DNA of 64,000 nt, taken from assembly GCF_024199925.1 (NCBI RefSeq), contig NZ_JANADR010000001.1, forward strand, positions 1,364,001 through 1,428,000, given 5' to 3'. The DNA is from Bradyrhizobium sp. CCGUVB1N3 (GTDB lineage: Bacteria > Pseudomonadota > Alphaproteobacteria > Rhizobiales > Xanthobacteraceae). A program made the position numbers and the translations under genes. Below the pieces are notes generated by a model. It did not search any database and was not told the DNA's origin. It saw only the letters and a program-made list of their open reading frames with translations. How positions within the stretch are numbered: the first letter of the stretch is position 1; each line of letters opens with the position of its first letter. This document shows, piece by piece, positions 1 to 6,348 of this stretch.

Positions 1-14
1 CGCACGTTCCACTT

Positions 15-39
15 GGAACGAGCCCTGCCCGGCGGCGTT
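15..39 (+). promoter_or_regulatory. putative sigma-EcfG (general stress) promoter
   Basis: GGAAC at 15-19 and CGTT at 36-39 are separated by 16 bases, which matches the alphaproteobacterial EcfG promoter pattern (GGAAC-N16/17-CGTT). Transcription would start a few bases downstream and give a short 5' UTR before the small membrane protein gene at 75. GGAAC is also the right arm of a small inverted repeat (GTTCC-ACTT-GGAAC, 6-19). No mapping data support it. Confidence 0.5.
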
Positions 40-74
40 CTCTCCTCAACGAGGACATATCGAGGAGGACGCGA

Positions 75-155
75 ATGGCGAGAGGGATGTTGCTGTGGTT
101 GCTTGGCGTGCCGATCCCGGTGATCATTCTGCTGTGGCTGTTCTTCGGCCACTGA
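75..155 (+). CDS. 26-residue hydrophobic small membrane protein
   Basis: This ATG ORF of 26 codons is preceded by a strong ribosome-binding site (gaggagg, about 8 bases upstream). The peptide is almost one transmembrane helix, rich in Leu, Ile, Val and Trp, with a PIP kink and the ending FFGH. A terminator-like hairpin follows at 185-211 and a putative EcfG promoter precedes it, so the transcription unit looks complete. Function is unknown. The RBS, hydrophobicity and unit structure support it as real; stress-related expression is inference from the promoter. Confidence 0.6.
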   Translation: MARGMLLWLLGVPIPVIILLWLFFGH

Positions 156-184
156 CGCTTGTCACCGGTTGTCGAAAGTGCCTG

Positions 185-211
185 AAAGCTCCGCCGCTGG
201 CGGAGCTTTTT
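185..211 (+). terminator. intrinsic terminator
   Basis: AAAGCTCCGCC and GGCGGAGCTTT arms surround a short loop and are followed by a T-run. It ends the unit of the small protein at 75-155, upstream of the GST gene. Confidence 0.75.
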
Positions 212-298
212 GCATGAGACGGCTTCGCAAGCGCTGCTCGCGCGCTGCGCGATATTCCGCTATCACCCGCCGCAATGCATGAACGCGGGAGGAGCAAC

Positions 299-943
299 AT
301 GCCGGAGCAAAAGCTGCAACTGACGGTCTGGGGTCGCGCCAACTCGGTCAACGTCCAGAAGGTGCTGTGGTGCCTGACCGAGCTCGAGCTTGCTTTCGAG
401 CGCATCGATGCAGGCATGCAGTTCGGCCGCACCCGCGAGGCCGACTACCTCGCGATGAACCCCAATTCCCGCATCCCGACGCTGGTCGACGGCGACTACG
501 TGCTGTGGGAATCCAATTCCATCATGCGCTATCTCTGTCTCGCCTATTGTCAGGACACGCCGATCTATCCGCAAGCCGCGAGACGACGCGCCGGCGTCGA
601 CCGCTGGCTCGACTGGACGCTCTCGACGCTCCAGCCGGCCGATCGTCCCGTGTTCTGGGGCATCGTGCGCACGCCGCCGGCCGAGCGCGACATGGTGCAG
701 ATCCAGAAGGACGCCGACGCGGCGGCCGAGGTCTGGCGCATCCTCGATCAGCAGCTCGCGACACGCCGCTTCGTGGAGGGTGACGACTTCACCATTGCCG
801 ACATCGCGCTCGGTGCCTATGCGCGGCGCCGGCTCGGCGTCGAGGGCATCACGCGTCCGACGCTTTCGAACCTGAACCGCTGGTTCGCAGAGTTCGCGAG
901 CCGGCCCGGATTTGAGAAGCATGTCGCACCGCCGATGTCGTGA
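299..943 (+). CDS. glutathione S-transferase family protein
   Basis: The 214-residue protein has the GST layout. The N-terminal thioredoxin-like part starts with a beta strand and a WGRANSVNVQKV segment at the glutathione-site helix. It then has NPNSRIPTLVDGD (cis-Pro loop) and the WESNSIMRYL motif that contacts the gamma-glutamyl group. A helical C-terminal domain follows, with FTIADIALG as the conserved N-capping motif. I chose ATG 299 over ATG 275 because gggaggag (287-294) sits 5 bases before it. The protein is cytosolic; substrate cannot be told. It is probably monocistronic, and the next genes are on the other strand. Confidence 0.88.
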   Translation: MPEQKLQLTVWGRANSVNVQKVLWCLTELELAFERIDAGMQFGRTREADYLAMNPNSRIPTLVDGDYVLWESNSIMRYLCLAYCQDTPIYPQAARRRAGVDRWLDWTLSTLQPADRPVFWGIVRTPPAERDMVQIQKDADAAAEVWRILDQQLATRRFVEGDDFTIADIALGAYARRRLGVEGITRPTLSNLNRWFAEFASRPGFEKHVAPPMS

Positions 944-945
944 GG

Positions 946-1113
946 TTAACGCCAGCCGCGCTCGACCAGCAGCACGCAGATGACCAGCACCAGCGTGACG
1001 GCAGCGGTCGCAAGCCGCGCAGTCCAGCTCATGCCGCGGCCAACCCACCAGAGCAGCGCGCAATACATCAGGACGGGAACGATGATGTCGAGCGAGAGCC
1101 CGTTCGCCGGCAT
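946..1113 (-). CDS. small two-helix membrane protein, hypothetical
   Basis: This 55-residue ORF has two hydrophobic stretches (around residues 8-24 and 35-50) separated by a basic loop, and ends in ERGWR. It starts 6 bases after, and in the same frame as, the TAG of the porin-like ORF at 1120-1365, so the two could be translationally coupled. No strong ribosome-binding site is visible. Its stop lies 3 bases from the convergent GST stop. No family recognised; the hydropathy pattern suggests a genuine small protein. Confidence 0.45.
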   Translation of the reverse strand: MPANGLSLDIIVPVLMYCALLWWVGRGMSWTARLATAAVTLVLVICVLLVERGWR

Positions 1114-1119
1114 GCGCCG

Positions 1120-1365
1120 CTAGCGCCGGCTCGAAGCGCCAACACCGACATCGAGCGCGCCGCCGATCTTCACGCAGCTGCCGGTGCTCTCGACGCGAAC
1201 GAAGCCCGGGCCGTAGGCGGCGCAGGCATTGGCGCTCCCCGTGCCCCTGAGCGGCAGCACCTTGCCGGCTTGAGGCGATCGATCCGATGTGGGCAGGCGC
1301 GCCGTCTCGGCACGGGCCGAGGAGATTGCGAGACAGCCGATGGCAATGATGGAGAGCGCGCGCAT
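1120..1365 (-). CDS. secreted porin-like small protein
   Basis: The 81-residue product has a signal peptide ending at SSARA. The mature part contains a Cys-Ala-Ala-Tyr-Gly-Pro-Gly-Phe segment followed by STGSCVKIGG, which resembles the N-terminal plug/strand signature of Bradyrhizobium-type porins (CxxYGxGF...GTxTCxKxGG). It stops long before a porin barrel could form. The start was placed at the Met directly before the signal peptide; an upstream Met (1386) would lengthen the n-region. It may be a stand-alone short periplasmic protein or a porin remnant. Confidence 0.55.
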   Translation of the reverse strand: MRALSIIAIGCLAISSARAETARLPTSDRSPQAGKVLPLRGTGSANACAAYGPGFVRVESTGSCVKIGGALDVGVGASSRR

Positions 1366-1421
1366 AGCGCCTTGTAGCGCGAGCACGGCCCGGTTTCCAT
1401 CCGCACCGGCGGCGCCGAAGG

Positions 1422-1676
1422 TCAGATGAATTTGATCCCGGCGGACTTGCCGCGCCGCCAGACCACCTGGCAGCTCTGCCCGGTCCGGGCATCGCGCGCG
1501 AAGGCTAGGCGGATGACGCCGGGCAGTTGAGCCGCGTCCTCGTCAAGCGTGATGCGGGCCCCCGAGCTGGAGATGTCAGCCACGAGGCAATGCCGCGCGG
1601 CAAAACCGCCATCGAGCGTGACCCAGGCGTGCTGGGACAGCAATTTGCGTGCTGCCCGCTTCTTGGTTGCGGCCAT
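1422..1676 (-). CDS. PilZ domain protein
   Basis: The 84-residue protein is a minimal PilZ-type domain. A basic N-terminal segment (KKRAARK) is followed by the beta-barrel core, with a DISSSGARI element that matches the PilZ D/N-x-S-x-x-G motif, and the strand CQVVWRRGKSAGIKF near the end. PilZ domains bind cyclic di-GMP; the first RxxxR motif is only partly present, so binding is uncertain. The ATG at 1676 follows a strong ggaggggga site; the longer ORF to 1874 lacks support. No neighbours reveal its partner. Confidence 0.72.
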   Translation of the reverse strand: MAATKKRAARKLLSQHAWVTLDGGFAARHCLVADISSSGARITLDEDAAQLPGVIRLAFARDARTGQSCQVVWRRGKSAGIKFI

Positions 1677-1886
1677 CGGTTGGAAATCTCCCCCTCCAGC
1701 GCTACCGCAGGGAACCCTAAGAAACCGTTGAAATTGCCTCCGAACTTTCCCAAGGGCCAGTTTCTCCACCGGTCCCAAAAGACGTTCCCGAATGGCTTGC
1801 CCCACCGGCCAAAGGCCACTATACGTTCGCCCGCCGCAGGGCATTCCGGGCACGACTCGTTTGGGCCCCGGCACGGCGCAAGTCTT

Positions 1887-1961
1887 GCTCCCTTCGTCTA
1901 TCGGTTAGGACGCCACCCTTTCACGGTGGAGAGAGCGGTTCGATTCCGCTAGGGAGCGCCA
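1887..1961 (+). tRNA. tRNA-Glu (anticodon TTC)
   Basis: The acceptor stem GCTCCCT/AGGGAGC pairs fully. The anticodon stem CCACC/GGTGG encloses the loop CTTTCAC, with anticodon TTC at 1920-1922. The T-arm contains GGTTCGATTCC, and the discriminator G is followed by an encoded CCA (1959-1961). All expected cloverleaf parts are present. Confidence 0.95.
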
Positions 1962-2028
1962 GCACCGGACTTGCTGAAACCAACGTATAGCTATCGCAAT
2001 ACCGCAAATTCCGGCCTCATCAATCGAC

Positions 2029-2115
2029 ATGAGGAACGAAACCGTCTGGATCATCGTCCCCGCTATCGGCTTCGCCATTTTTCTGGCGACGATCGTTCTG
2101 CTCATCGGCCGGTGA
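2029..2115 (+). CDS. 28-residue putative single-pass membrane peptide
   Basis: The ORF starts at ATG 2029 and encodes a peptide with a short polar N-terminus (RNETVW) and one hydrophobic helix ending LLIGR. It lies just after tRNA-Glu and in frame with the PilZ-like relic that begins right after its stop codon. Codon use is compatible with coding, but there is no clear ribosome-binding site. It resembles other tiny membrane proteins annotated in rhizobia. Confidence 0.35.
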   Translation: MRNETVWIIVPAIGFAIFLATIVLLIGR

Positions 2116-2343
2116 TGCCAGGTTCCGCCCCCAACCCGTGATCTCGTCTCCACTGCGGGCATTGCGATCTCCTGCGAATATGATCCGCCGGTTGGCACTC
2201 CACTCGCAGTCGGCGCCTGCGTCGGCCGCGCGATCCGCAAATTCGCGAACGGGTTTGCGGTCAAATTCGCCGAGAAGCAGAACCGCGACGGCCTCGTCCG
2301 GCTCGTCGTCCGCTCCAGCCAGCTTCTGAAAGCTACGGCCTGA
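2116..2343 (+). pseudogene. C-terminal remnant of a PilZ-type protein
   Basis: This open frame of about 75 codons has no usable start codon; its upstream end is the TGA of the small ORF at 2029-2115. The translation contains AISCEYDPPVG, then GRAIRKFANGFAVKF, a pattern typical of the second half of rhizobial PilZ-domain proteins (strand, turn, strand ending in AVKF). The N-terminal half with the RxxxR motif is missing. It sits 150 bases after tRNA-Glu, so truncation by an old rearrangement near the tRNA is possible. A non-canonical start cannot be excluded. Confidence 0.5.
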
Positions 2344-2480
2344 GGCCCGACGCTCGCCTTGGAACCGGATGCTTAACTTTCCTTTAACTGAATTGTTAGC
2401 TCAATTGTTGGAATTGCCCACCCGCCCGCTATAGGGTGTGCCTGAGTACCCGCGCAATCGTGGCGGGATTGGAGTTTGGA

Positions 2481-3482
2481 ATGTCCGTCGCTGATGCAGA
2501 GTTCGCTGCGGAAGGATCCCAATCGGCCCAGCCGCAGCTTCCACCCGGGGTGATCGTCAGCGGACCGGTCGTGCAGGCCAAGTTGCGCGAGAGCTATCTC
2601 CTCCTCGGCATCCTCTACGTCGGCTCGATCGCGGGCCTCATCTGGGCCTTCACGCAAGGCATCGGCTGGGTGGAACTTGCTGTCTTCGTGGCCATGTTCG
2701 CGCTGACCACATTCGGGATCGGCGCCGGCATGCATCGCCTGTTCGTGCACCGCAGCTTCCGGTGCGGGCCGGTGGTGCGGACCTTCTTCTGCGCCATTGC
2801 GCAGATGGCGATACAGGGTTCGATCGCCAAATGGGTCGCCAATCATCGCCGCCATCATCTCTACGCCGACCATGTCGGCGATCCCCACAGCCCGCTCTAC
2901 GACGGCTTCGGCAACCGCTATGTCAGCCTGTTGAAGGGCTTCCTGCATGCCCAGGGTGGCTGGGTGTTCGACCAGGCAACCACCGACAACGACTTCTACG
3001 CAAAGGACATCCTGGCCGACCCGATTGCGATGTTCTTCGTCCGCACGCGGTGGGTTTGGTACGGCCTGTCGGCGGTGTTCATTCCGGCAGCCATCGGCTA
3101 CGCCTGCGGCGGCGTTCACACCATGATCGGCTGTGCGCTGTTCTCCGGGCTCTTCCGCGCCTACCTTCTTATTCTTGTCAGCCAGCTCACCGGCTCGGTC
3201 TGCCACAGCTACGGCTATCGCCGCTTCGAGCTCGACGATGCCTCGACCAACGAGTTCGTGACCACGATCCTCACCTTCGGCGAGGGGCTGCACAACAATC
3301 ATCACCGCTTCCCGCGCGATGCCTATATCTCGCATGCCTGGTACGAGTTCGACCTCAACGGCCTGATCATTCTGGGCATGGAAAAGCTCGGCCTCGTGCA
3401 TGACGTTTTCCGCGCTTCGCACCGCCAGCTCGAGCTTGCGGAGACGGCACCGAACGCCCGAGCCTCGTCGACGGCCGGCTGA
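2481..3482 (+). CDS. acyl-CoA/fatty acid desaturase, membrane di-iron type
   Basis: The 333-residue membrane protein carries the three histidine boxes of the delta-9 acyl desaturase family: HRLFVH (residues 85-90), HRRHH (about 122-126) and HNNHH in the C-terminal third. Hydrophobic segments occur around residues 40-58, 65-82, 100-115 and in the middle (two or more). It would insert a double bond into acyl chains using O2 and an electron donor, affecting membrane fluidity. The start at ATG 2481 follows ggag at 2471; the longer frame from 2436 has no such site. No donor gene is adjacent. Confidence 0.9.
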   Translation: MSVADAEFAAEGSQSAQPQLPPGVIVSGPVVQAKLRESYLLLGILYVGSIAGLIWAFTQGIGWVELAVFVAMFALTTFGIGAGMHRLFVHRSFRCGPVVRTFFCAIAQMAIQGSIAKWVANHRRHHLYADHVGDPHSPLYDGFGNRYVSLLKGFLHAQGGWVFDQATTDNDFYAKDILADPIAMFFVRTRWVWYGLSAVFIPAAIGYACGGVHTMIGCALFSGLFRAYLLILVSQLTGSVCHSYGYRRFELDDASTNEFVTTILTFGEGLHNNHHRFPRDAYISHAWYEFDLNGLIILGMEKLGLVHDVFRASHRQLELAETAPNARASSTAG

Positions 3483-3631
3483 TCCCTCCCCGGCCGGCCG
3501 CCTGCGCCGCCCCGCCTTAACCGCGTTCGATTGATCGCCTTGTCTTGGCCCAAATTGCCGAGGCAAACTCATCTCGACCGTGCCTTGTGCGCGGCCTTCG
3601 CTGTCATTGCTCGCTTGCGATCGGAGACCGA

Positions 3632-3949
3632 ATGGCTGTCAACAAGATCACTTGGGAACGCGTCGGCCGGGTCAGCGAGCCCGGACGCTACATGTACACA
3701 TTCGGATGGCTGACGATCACGGAGGGCGACCTCCAGGTCTGGCAGCAATATCCCGACGCGGCCTTCACGCTCCTCGCGCAAGTACCGTCGGCGGATGCGG
3801 TCGGCGATGAATTCCATCTCGGCGCGTTCGACATCTCACCCGACACTCAATCGGCTTCCGACAGCGCATATGCGGATGCCGTGACGGGCGGGCACACTAG
3901 TGGCGCATTCGCACCGGACGCGGAGCGCCGCAGGGAACAGATGGCATAG
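3632..3949 (+). CDS. hypothetical protein
   Basis: The 105-residue soluble protein starts MAVNKITWERVGRV and has an aromatic-rich first half (YMYTFGWLTIT, VWQQYPDAAFTLL) and a polar tail. The ATG at 3632 has ggag about 7 bases upstream. No transmembrane segment or signal peptide is seen and no family is recognised. It follows the desaturase gene on the same strand after 149 bases; a functional link is not evident. Confidence 0.6.
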   Translation: MAVNKITWERVGRVSEPGRYMYTFGWLTITEGDLQVWQQYPDAAFTLLAQVPSADAVGDEFHLGAFDISPDTQSASDSAYADAVTGGHTSGAFAPDAERRREQMA

Positions 3950-3968
3950 GTGTTGCTTTGTCAGGGGC

Positions 3969-4280
3969 ATGATCCATCTTCCCGCTCCCGATCAGGCCGT
4001 CCTGCTACTGCTCATCATCGTCTGCCTGGGCTCGTGTTTTGTGCGGGTCTTCTGGCAGCTCGAGCAGGTCCGCACACGCCGCGTCGGCGATAGGCGCTTG
4101 AGGTGCCCTGCGCCTGTGCGGTTTTCGCGATTTCGCTTATGGACAGGCGATCCGGATGCGCGCTTCATGAAGCGAAGAAACGATCGAAATCCGTTGATTT
4201 GCCTAGCGAATTGCGATCCCGCGCGGCACGCAGGATCCTTGATGTGGATATCAAGCGGAAACTGTTATGCGGTTGATTAA
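3969..4280 (+). CDS. hypothetical protein with N-terminal membrane helix
   Basis: The 103-residue ORF begins 19 bases after the preceding gene. It has one clear hydrophobic helix (residues 10-27, LLLLIIVCLGSCF). The rest is Arg-rich and of unusual composition, with codon use less typical than in its neighbours. The helix and position favour a real gene, but the C-terminal half may be fortuitous reading frame. No family recognised. Confidence 0.3.
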   Translation: MIHLPAPDQAVLLLLIIVCLGSCFVRVFWQLEQVRTRRVGDRRLRCPAPVRFSRFRLWTGDPDARFMKRRNDRNPLICLANCDPARHAGSLMWISSGNCYAVD

Positions 4281-4420
4281 GCTGGCGCTTTCGATTCCCG
4301 CACCGCGCACGGATGAATGGGTGCTGTCGGGACCGTTAAGGCTTGCGACAGCAACCGCATGACACATCGTCGCATCGCTGCAAGTGGATAAGCTGACCAA
4401 GGGAACCTATTGTCCAGCCG

Positions 4421-5455
4421 ATGATGACCCTGCTTGAAGCATTGCCGACCGTGATCGGGACGGCCGCCGTCGCGCCGGCCTTGTTGATGCTCTGGCTCGT
4501 CATCGCGGCCGAGGAGCGCCCCGGTCCGCCGGCCCAGGTCTGGACCGCCTTCCTGCTCGGTGCGGCCAGCATTTCGCTGCTGGGGCTGGCCCGTGCGCCC
4601 TTCGCCAGAATGGTTGCAGCCCCCGACGATCCCTGGGCGGCGCTCGCCATGCATTCGATCTTCGGCGTGGCGCTGCCGGAGGAAGCCGTGAAGGTCATCG
4701 CCATCGTGCTGGTCTCCTCGACCAAGCGGCGAACCTTTGCCAATCCGATGGACACGGTGGTCTACGGCGCCGCGGTCGGGCTCGGCTTTGCGGCCTACGA
4801 AAACCTCGCCTATCTCGTGCAGCATGCCGACATGTGGCGCGCGCTGGCGGCCCTGCGCAGCGTGCTCACGGTGCCCTTCCATGGCGCGCTCGGCATCATT
4901 GCGGGGGCCTATCTCGCCATTGCCCGCTCAGGCACGGCGCTTGGCGCGCACCGCCATCATCGCGACTGGGCGCGTTTCTCAAGCCGCGTCCTGATGCTGA
5001 TGGGGCCACTTGCGCTGCATGCGAGCTTCGATTTTCCGCTGCTGACCCTGCAGCGGATGCCCGACCTCGATCCGACTTTGCGGATGTGGTTCGGCGCGGC
5101 GAGCCTTCTGATCGGCTTCAGCTCGATTGCTTTCGCCATCCGCCTGGTGCGCCGCGTCGCGCGCCATCACGCGCCGCGCACCGAGATCGCGCGCGAGCGC
5201 CTCAGCCAGCTTCGCCGCATGTGGGCGCTGCTGGTGATCGGCGGCGGCGTCGGTTTTGTCGGCCTCGGCTTCGTGCTGACCTCGATCCATCACTGGCTGG
5301 TCAATCCCGATCACAACGTGACGCTGGTGCTGATCCCCATCGGCCTGACCTCGATCCTGCTCGGCATCGCCCTACTTGTTGTCACAACGGCGATCTACGT
5401 TCTCGGCCGCAACCGCATCCGCACCCGCGCGGAAGGCTTTTCATCCGCGCCCTGA
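4421..5455 (+). CDS. PrsW-family intramembrane metalloprotease
   Basis: The 344-residue protein has about eight hydrophobic segments and the conserved PrsW motifs: EE-x-x-K (E87, E88, K91), AYEN (E127, N128), a conserved His in VPFHG (H154) and a second in LHASFD (H200). These residues form the proposed metal site in the CPBP/PrsW superfamily. In Bacillus the family cleaves an anti-sigma factor; the substrate here is unknown and no anti-sigma gene is adjacent. The last third adds two more membrane helices joined by a basic stretch. Followed by the HdeD-like gene on the same strand after 69 bases. Confidence 0.82.
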   Translation: MMTLLEALPTVIGTAAVAPALLMLWLVIAAEERPGPPAQVWTAFLLGAASISLLGLARAPFARMVAAPDDPWAALAMHSIFGVALPEEAVKVIAIVLVSSTKRRTFANPMDTVVYGAAVGLGFAAYENLAYLVQHADMWRALAALRSVLTVPFHGALGIIAGAYLAIARSGTALGAHRHHRDWARFSSRVLMLMGPLALHASFDFPLLTLQRMPDLDPTLRMWFGAASLLIGFSSIAFAIRLVRRVARHHAPRTEIARERLSQLRRMWALLVIGGGVGFVGLGFVLTSIHHWLVNPDHNVTLVLIPIGLTSILLGIALLVVTTAIYVLGRNRIRTRAEGFSSAP

Positions 5456-5524
5456 GGCGGTGGTCACTGCGGAACGCGCATACTAGAGTGAGCCGCATCT
5501 GGTCCTTGCGGCCTGGAGGCCTCC

Positions 5525-6103
5525 ATGACGTCGCCCGAGCAATTTGCGCGCTTGCAGTCCGCCATGAGCCGAGCGGTCAAAGCGCATTGGAAGGCCTTCC
5601 TGTTCGAAGGCATCCTGCTCGTCGTTCTCGGCATCGCCGCGCTGATCCTGCCGCCGCTCGCAAGCCTCGCGATCACGATCTTCCTCGGCTGGATGTTCCT
5701 GATTAGCGGGATCGGCGGGCTGGTCGTCACCTTCTGGGCGCGCAACATGCCGGGCTTCTGGTGGTCGCTGATCTCGGCGGCGCTGGCCGTGCTCGCCGGC
5801 ATGGTGCTGCTGGCGCGGCCGATGCAGGCGGTGCTGACGCTGACGATCGTGCTCGGGGCGTATTTCCTCGCCGAGGGCGTCGCCACCATCATGTATGCGC
5901 TGGAGCATCGGCGCGAGCTGACCGGCCGCTGGTCGTGGCTCGTGATCTCCGGCCTCGTCGACATCGTTATCTCGTTCCTGGTCATCACGGGCCTGCCGAG
6001 CTCGGCGGAATGGGCGATCGGTATCCTCGTCGGGATCAACCTCCTGTTCGGCGGCGCCACGCTGATCGGCATCTCGCTTGCGGCGCGCAACAGCAACACT
6101 TGA
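5525..6103 (+). CDS. HdeD-like (DUF308) membrane protein
   Basis: The 192-residue protein has six regularly spaced hydrophobic helices arranged as repeated two-helix units with short Gly/Pro turns, the pattern of the HdeD/DUF308 family. In Escherichia coli HdeD is linked to acid resistance at high cell density; no biochemical activity is known. An N-terminal cytosolic segment of about 20 residues (QSAMSRAVKAHWK) precedes helix 1. A purine-rich site lies shortly before the ATG. It may be co-transcribed with the PrsW gene. Confidence 0.8.
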   Translation: MTSPEQFARLQSAMSRAVKAHWKAFLFEGILLVVLGIAALILPPLASLAITIFLGWMFLISGIGGLVVTFWARNMPGFWWSLISAALAVLAGMVLLARPMQAVLTLTIVLGAYFLAEGVATIMYALEHRRELTGRWSWLVISGLVDIVISFLVITGLPSSAEWAIGILVGINLLFGGATLIGISLAARNSNT

Positions 6104-6145
6104 TCGGCGCGTTGGCTCACCTCCCTGTTTGGGGCTGTTTGGGGG

Positions 6146-6174
6146 GTGACAAGCCCCAAAGGCTGCGCTATAGA
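6146..6174 (+). promoter_or_regulatory. sigma-70-type promoter of the DAHP synthase leader
   Basis: GTGACA (6146-6151) and TATAGA (6169-6174) are separated by exactly 17 bases. The leader peptide ATG begins only 7 bases after the -10 hexamer, so the transcript would start at or next to the A of the ATG and be leaderless. Such a start is known for the trpL leader of Sinorhizobium. The hexamers are seen; promoter activity is inferred. Confidence 0.6.
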
Positions 6175-6181
6175 GCCGGCC

Positions 6182-6262
6182 ATGATCACCTTCGCCACCA
6201 GCTATTTTTGGTACTTTAGCTACGACAGCTCGCTGGCGGCGGGAGGATCGCGCTCAATCTGA
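6182..6262 (+). CDS. aromatic-rich leader peptide of the DAHP synthase attenuator
   Basis: This 26-codon ORF has seven aromatic codons among residues 4-14: F4, Y8, F9, W10, Y11, F12 and Y14. The following residues are small or Ser/Gly. It lies directly upstream of DAHP synthase, the first enzyme of Phe, Tyr and Trp synthesis, and directly before a T-tailed hairpin. This is the layout of a transcription-attenuation leader peptide: ribosome stalling at the aromatic codons would signal shortage of charged aromatic tRNAs. There is no ribosome-binding site, which fits the predicted leaderless start. Confidence 0.8.
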   Translation: MITFATSYFWYFSYDSSLAAGGSRSI

Positions 6263-6305
6263 CACATTGCAGCAAGACATCCGAACAGCCGCCAGACCTG
6301 GCGGC
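6194..6305 (+). promoter_or_regulatory. attenuator switch: alternative hairpins 1:2, 2:3 and 3:4
   Basis: Segment 1 (GCCACCAGC, 6194-6202) can pair with segment 2 (GCTGGCGGC, 6232-6240) with one A/C mismatch; the aromatic codons lie in the loop. Segment 2 contains CTGGCGGC (6233-6240), identical to the 3' arm of the terminator (segment 4, 6298-6305). Segments 2 and 4 therefore compete for segment 3 (GCCGCCAG, 6288-6295). Stalling at codons 8-14 would block segment 1, free segment 2 and form the 2:3 antiterminator. The complementarities are seen; the mechanism is inference from trp-type attenuators. Confidence 0.75.
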
Positions 6306-6312
6306 TTTTTTT
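6287..6312 (+). terminator. attenuator terminator upstream of DAHP synthase
   Basis: AGCCGCCA and TGGCGGCT form a perfect 8-bp stem with loop GACC, followed by seven T residues. It lies 25 bases after the leader stop codon and 37 bases before the DAHP synthase start, so it would stop transcription before the structural gene. Confidence 0.85.
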
Positions 6313-6348
6313 ATTGGCCGGCAGGATCTCAAACAACAGGAGCCCGCC

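Noticed and set aside
263..1492. 409-codon minus-strand frame over the GST and small genes
   Set aside because: Arg-rich, crosses several better-supported genes and has no recognisable segment.
4239..4254. TTGATGTGGATATCAA as a FixK/FNR box
   Set aside because: The half sites are 6 instead of 4 bases apart, so it does not fit TTGAT-N4-ATCAA, and it lies inside a doubtful ORF.
6128..6160. TTTGGGGC...GCCCCAAA inverted repeat as a terminator for the HdeD-like gene
   Set aside because: No T-run follows and the right arm lies inside the predicted promoter spacer; it may still form a hairpin.
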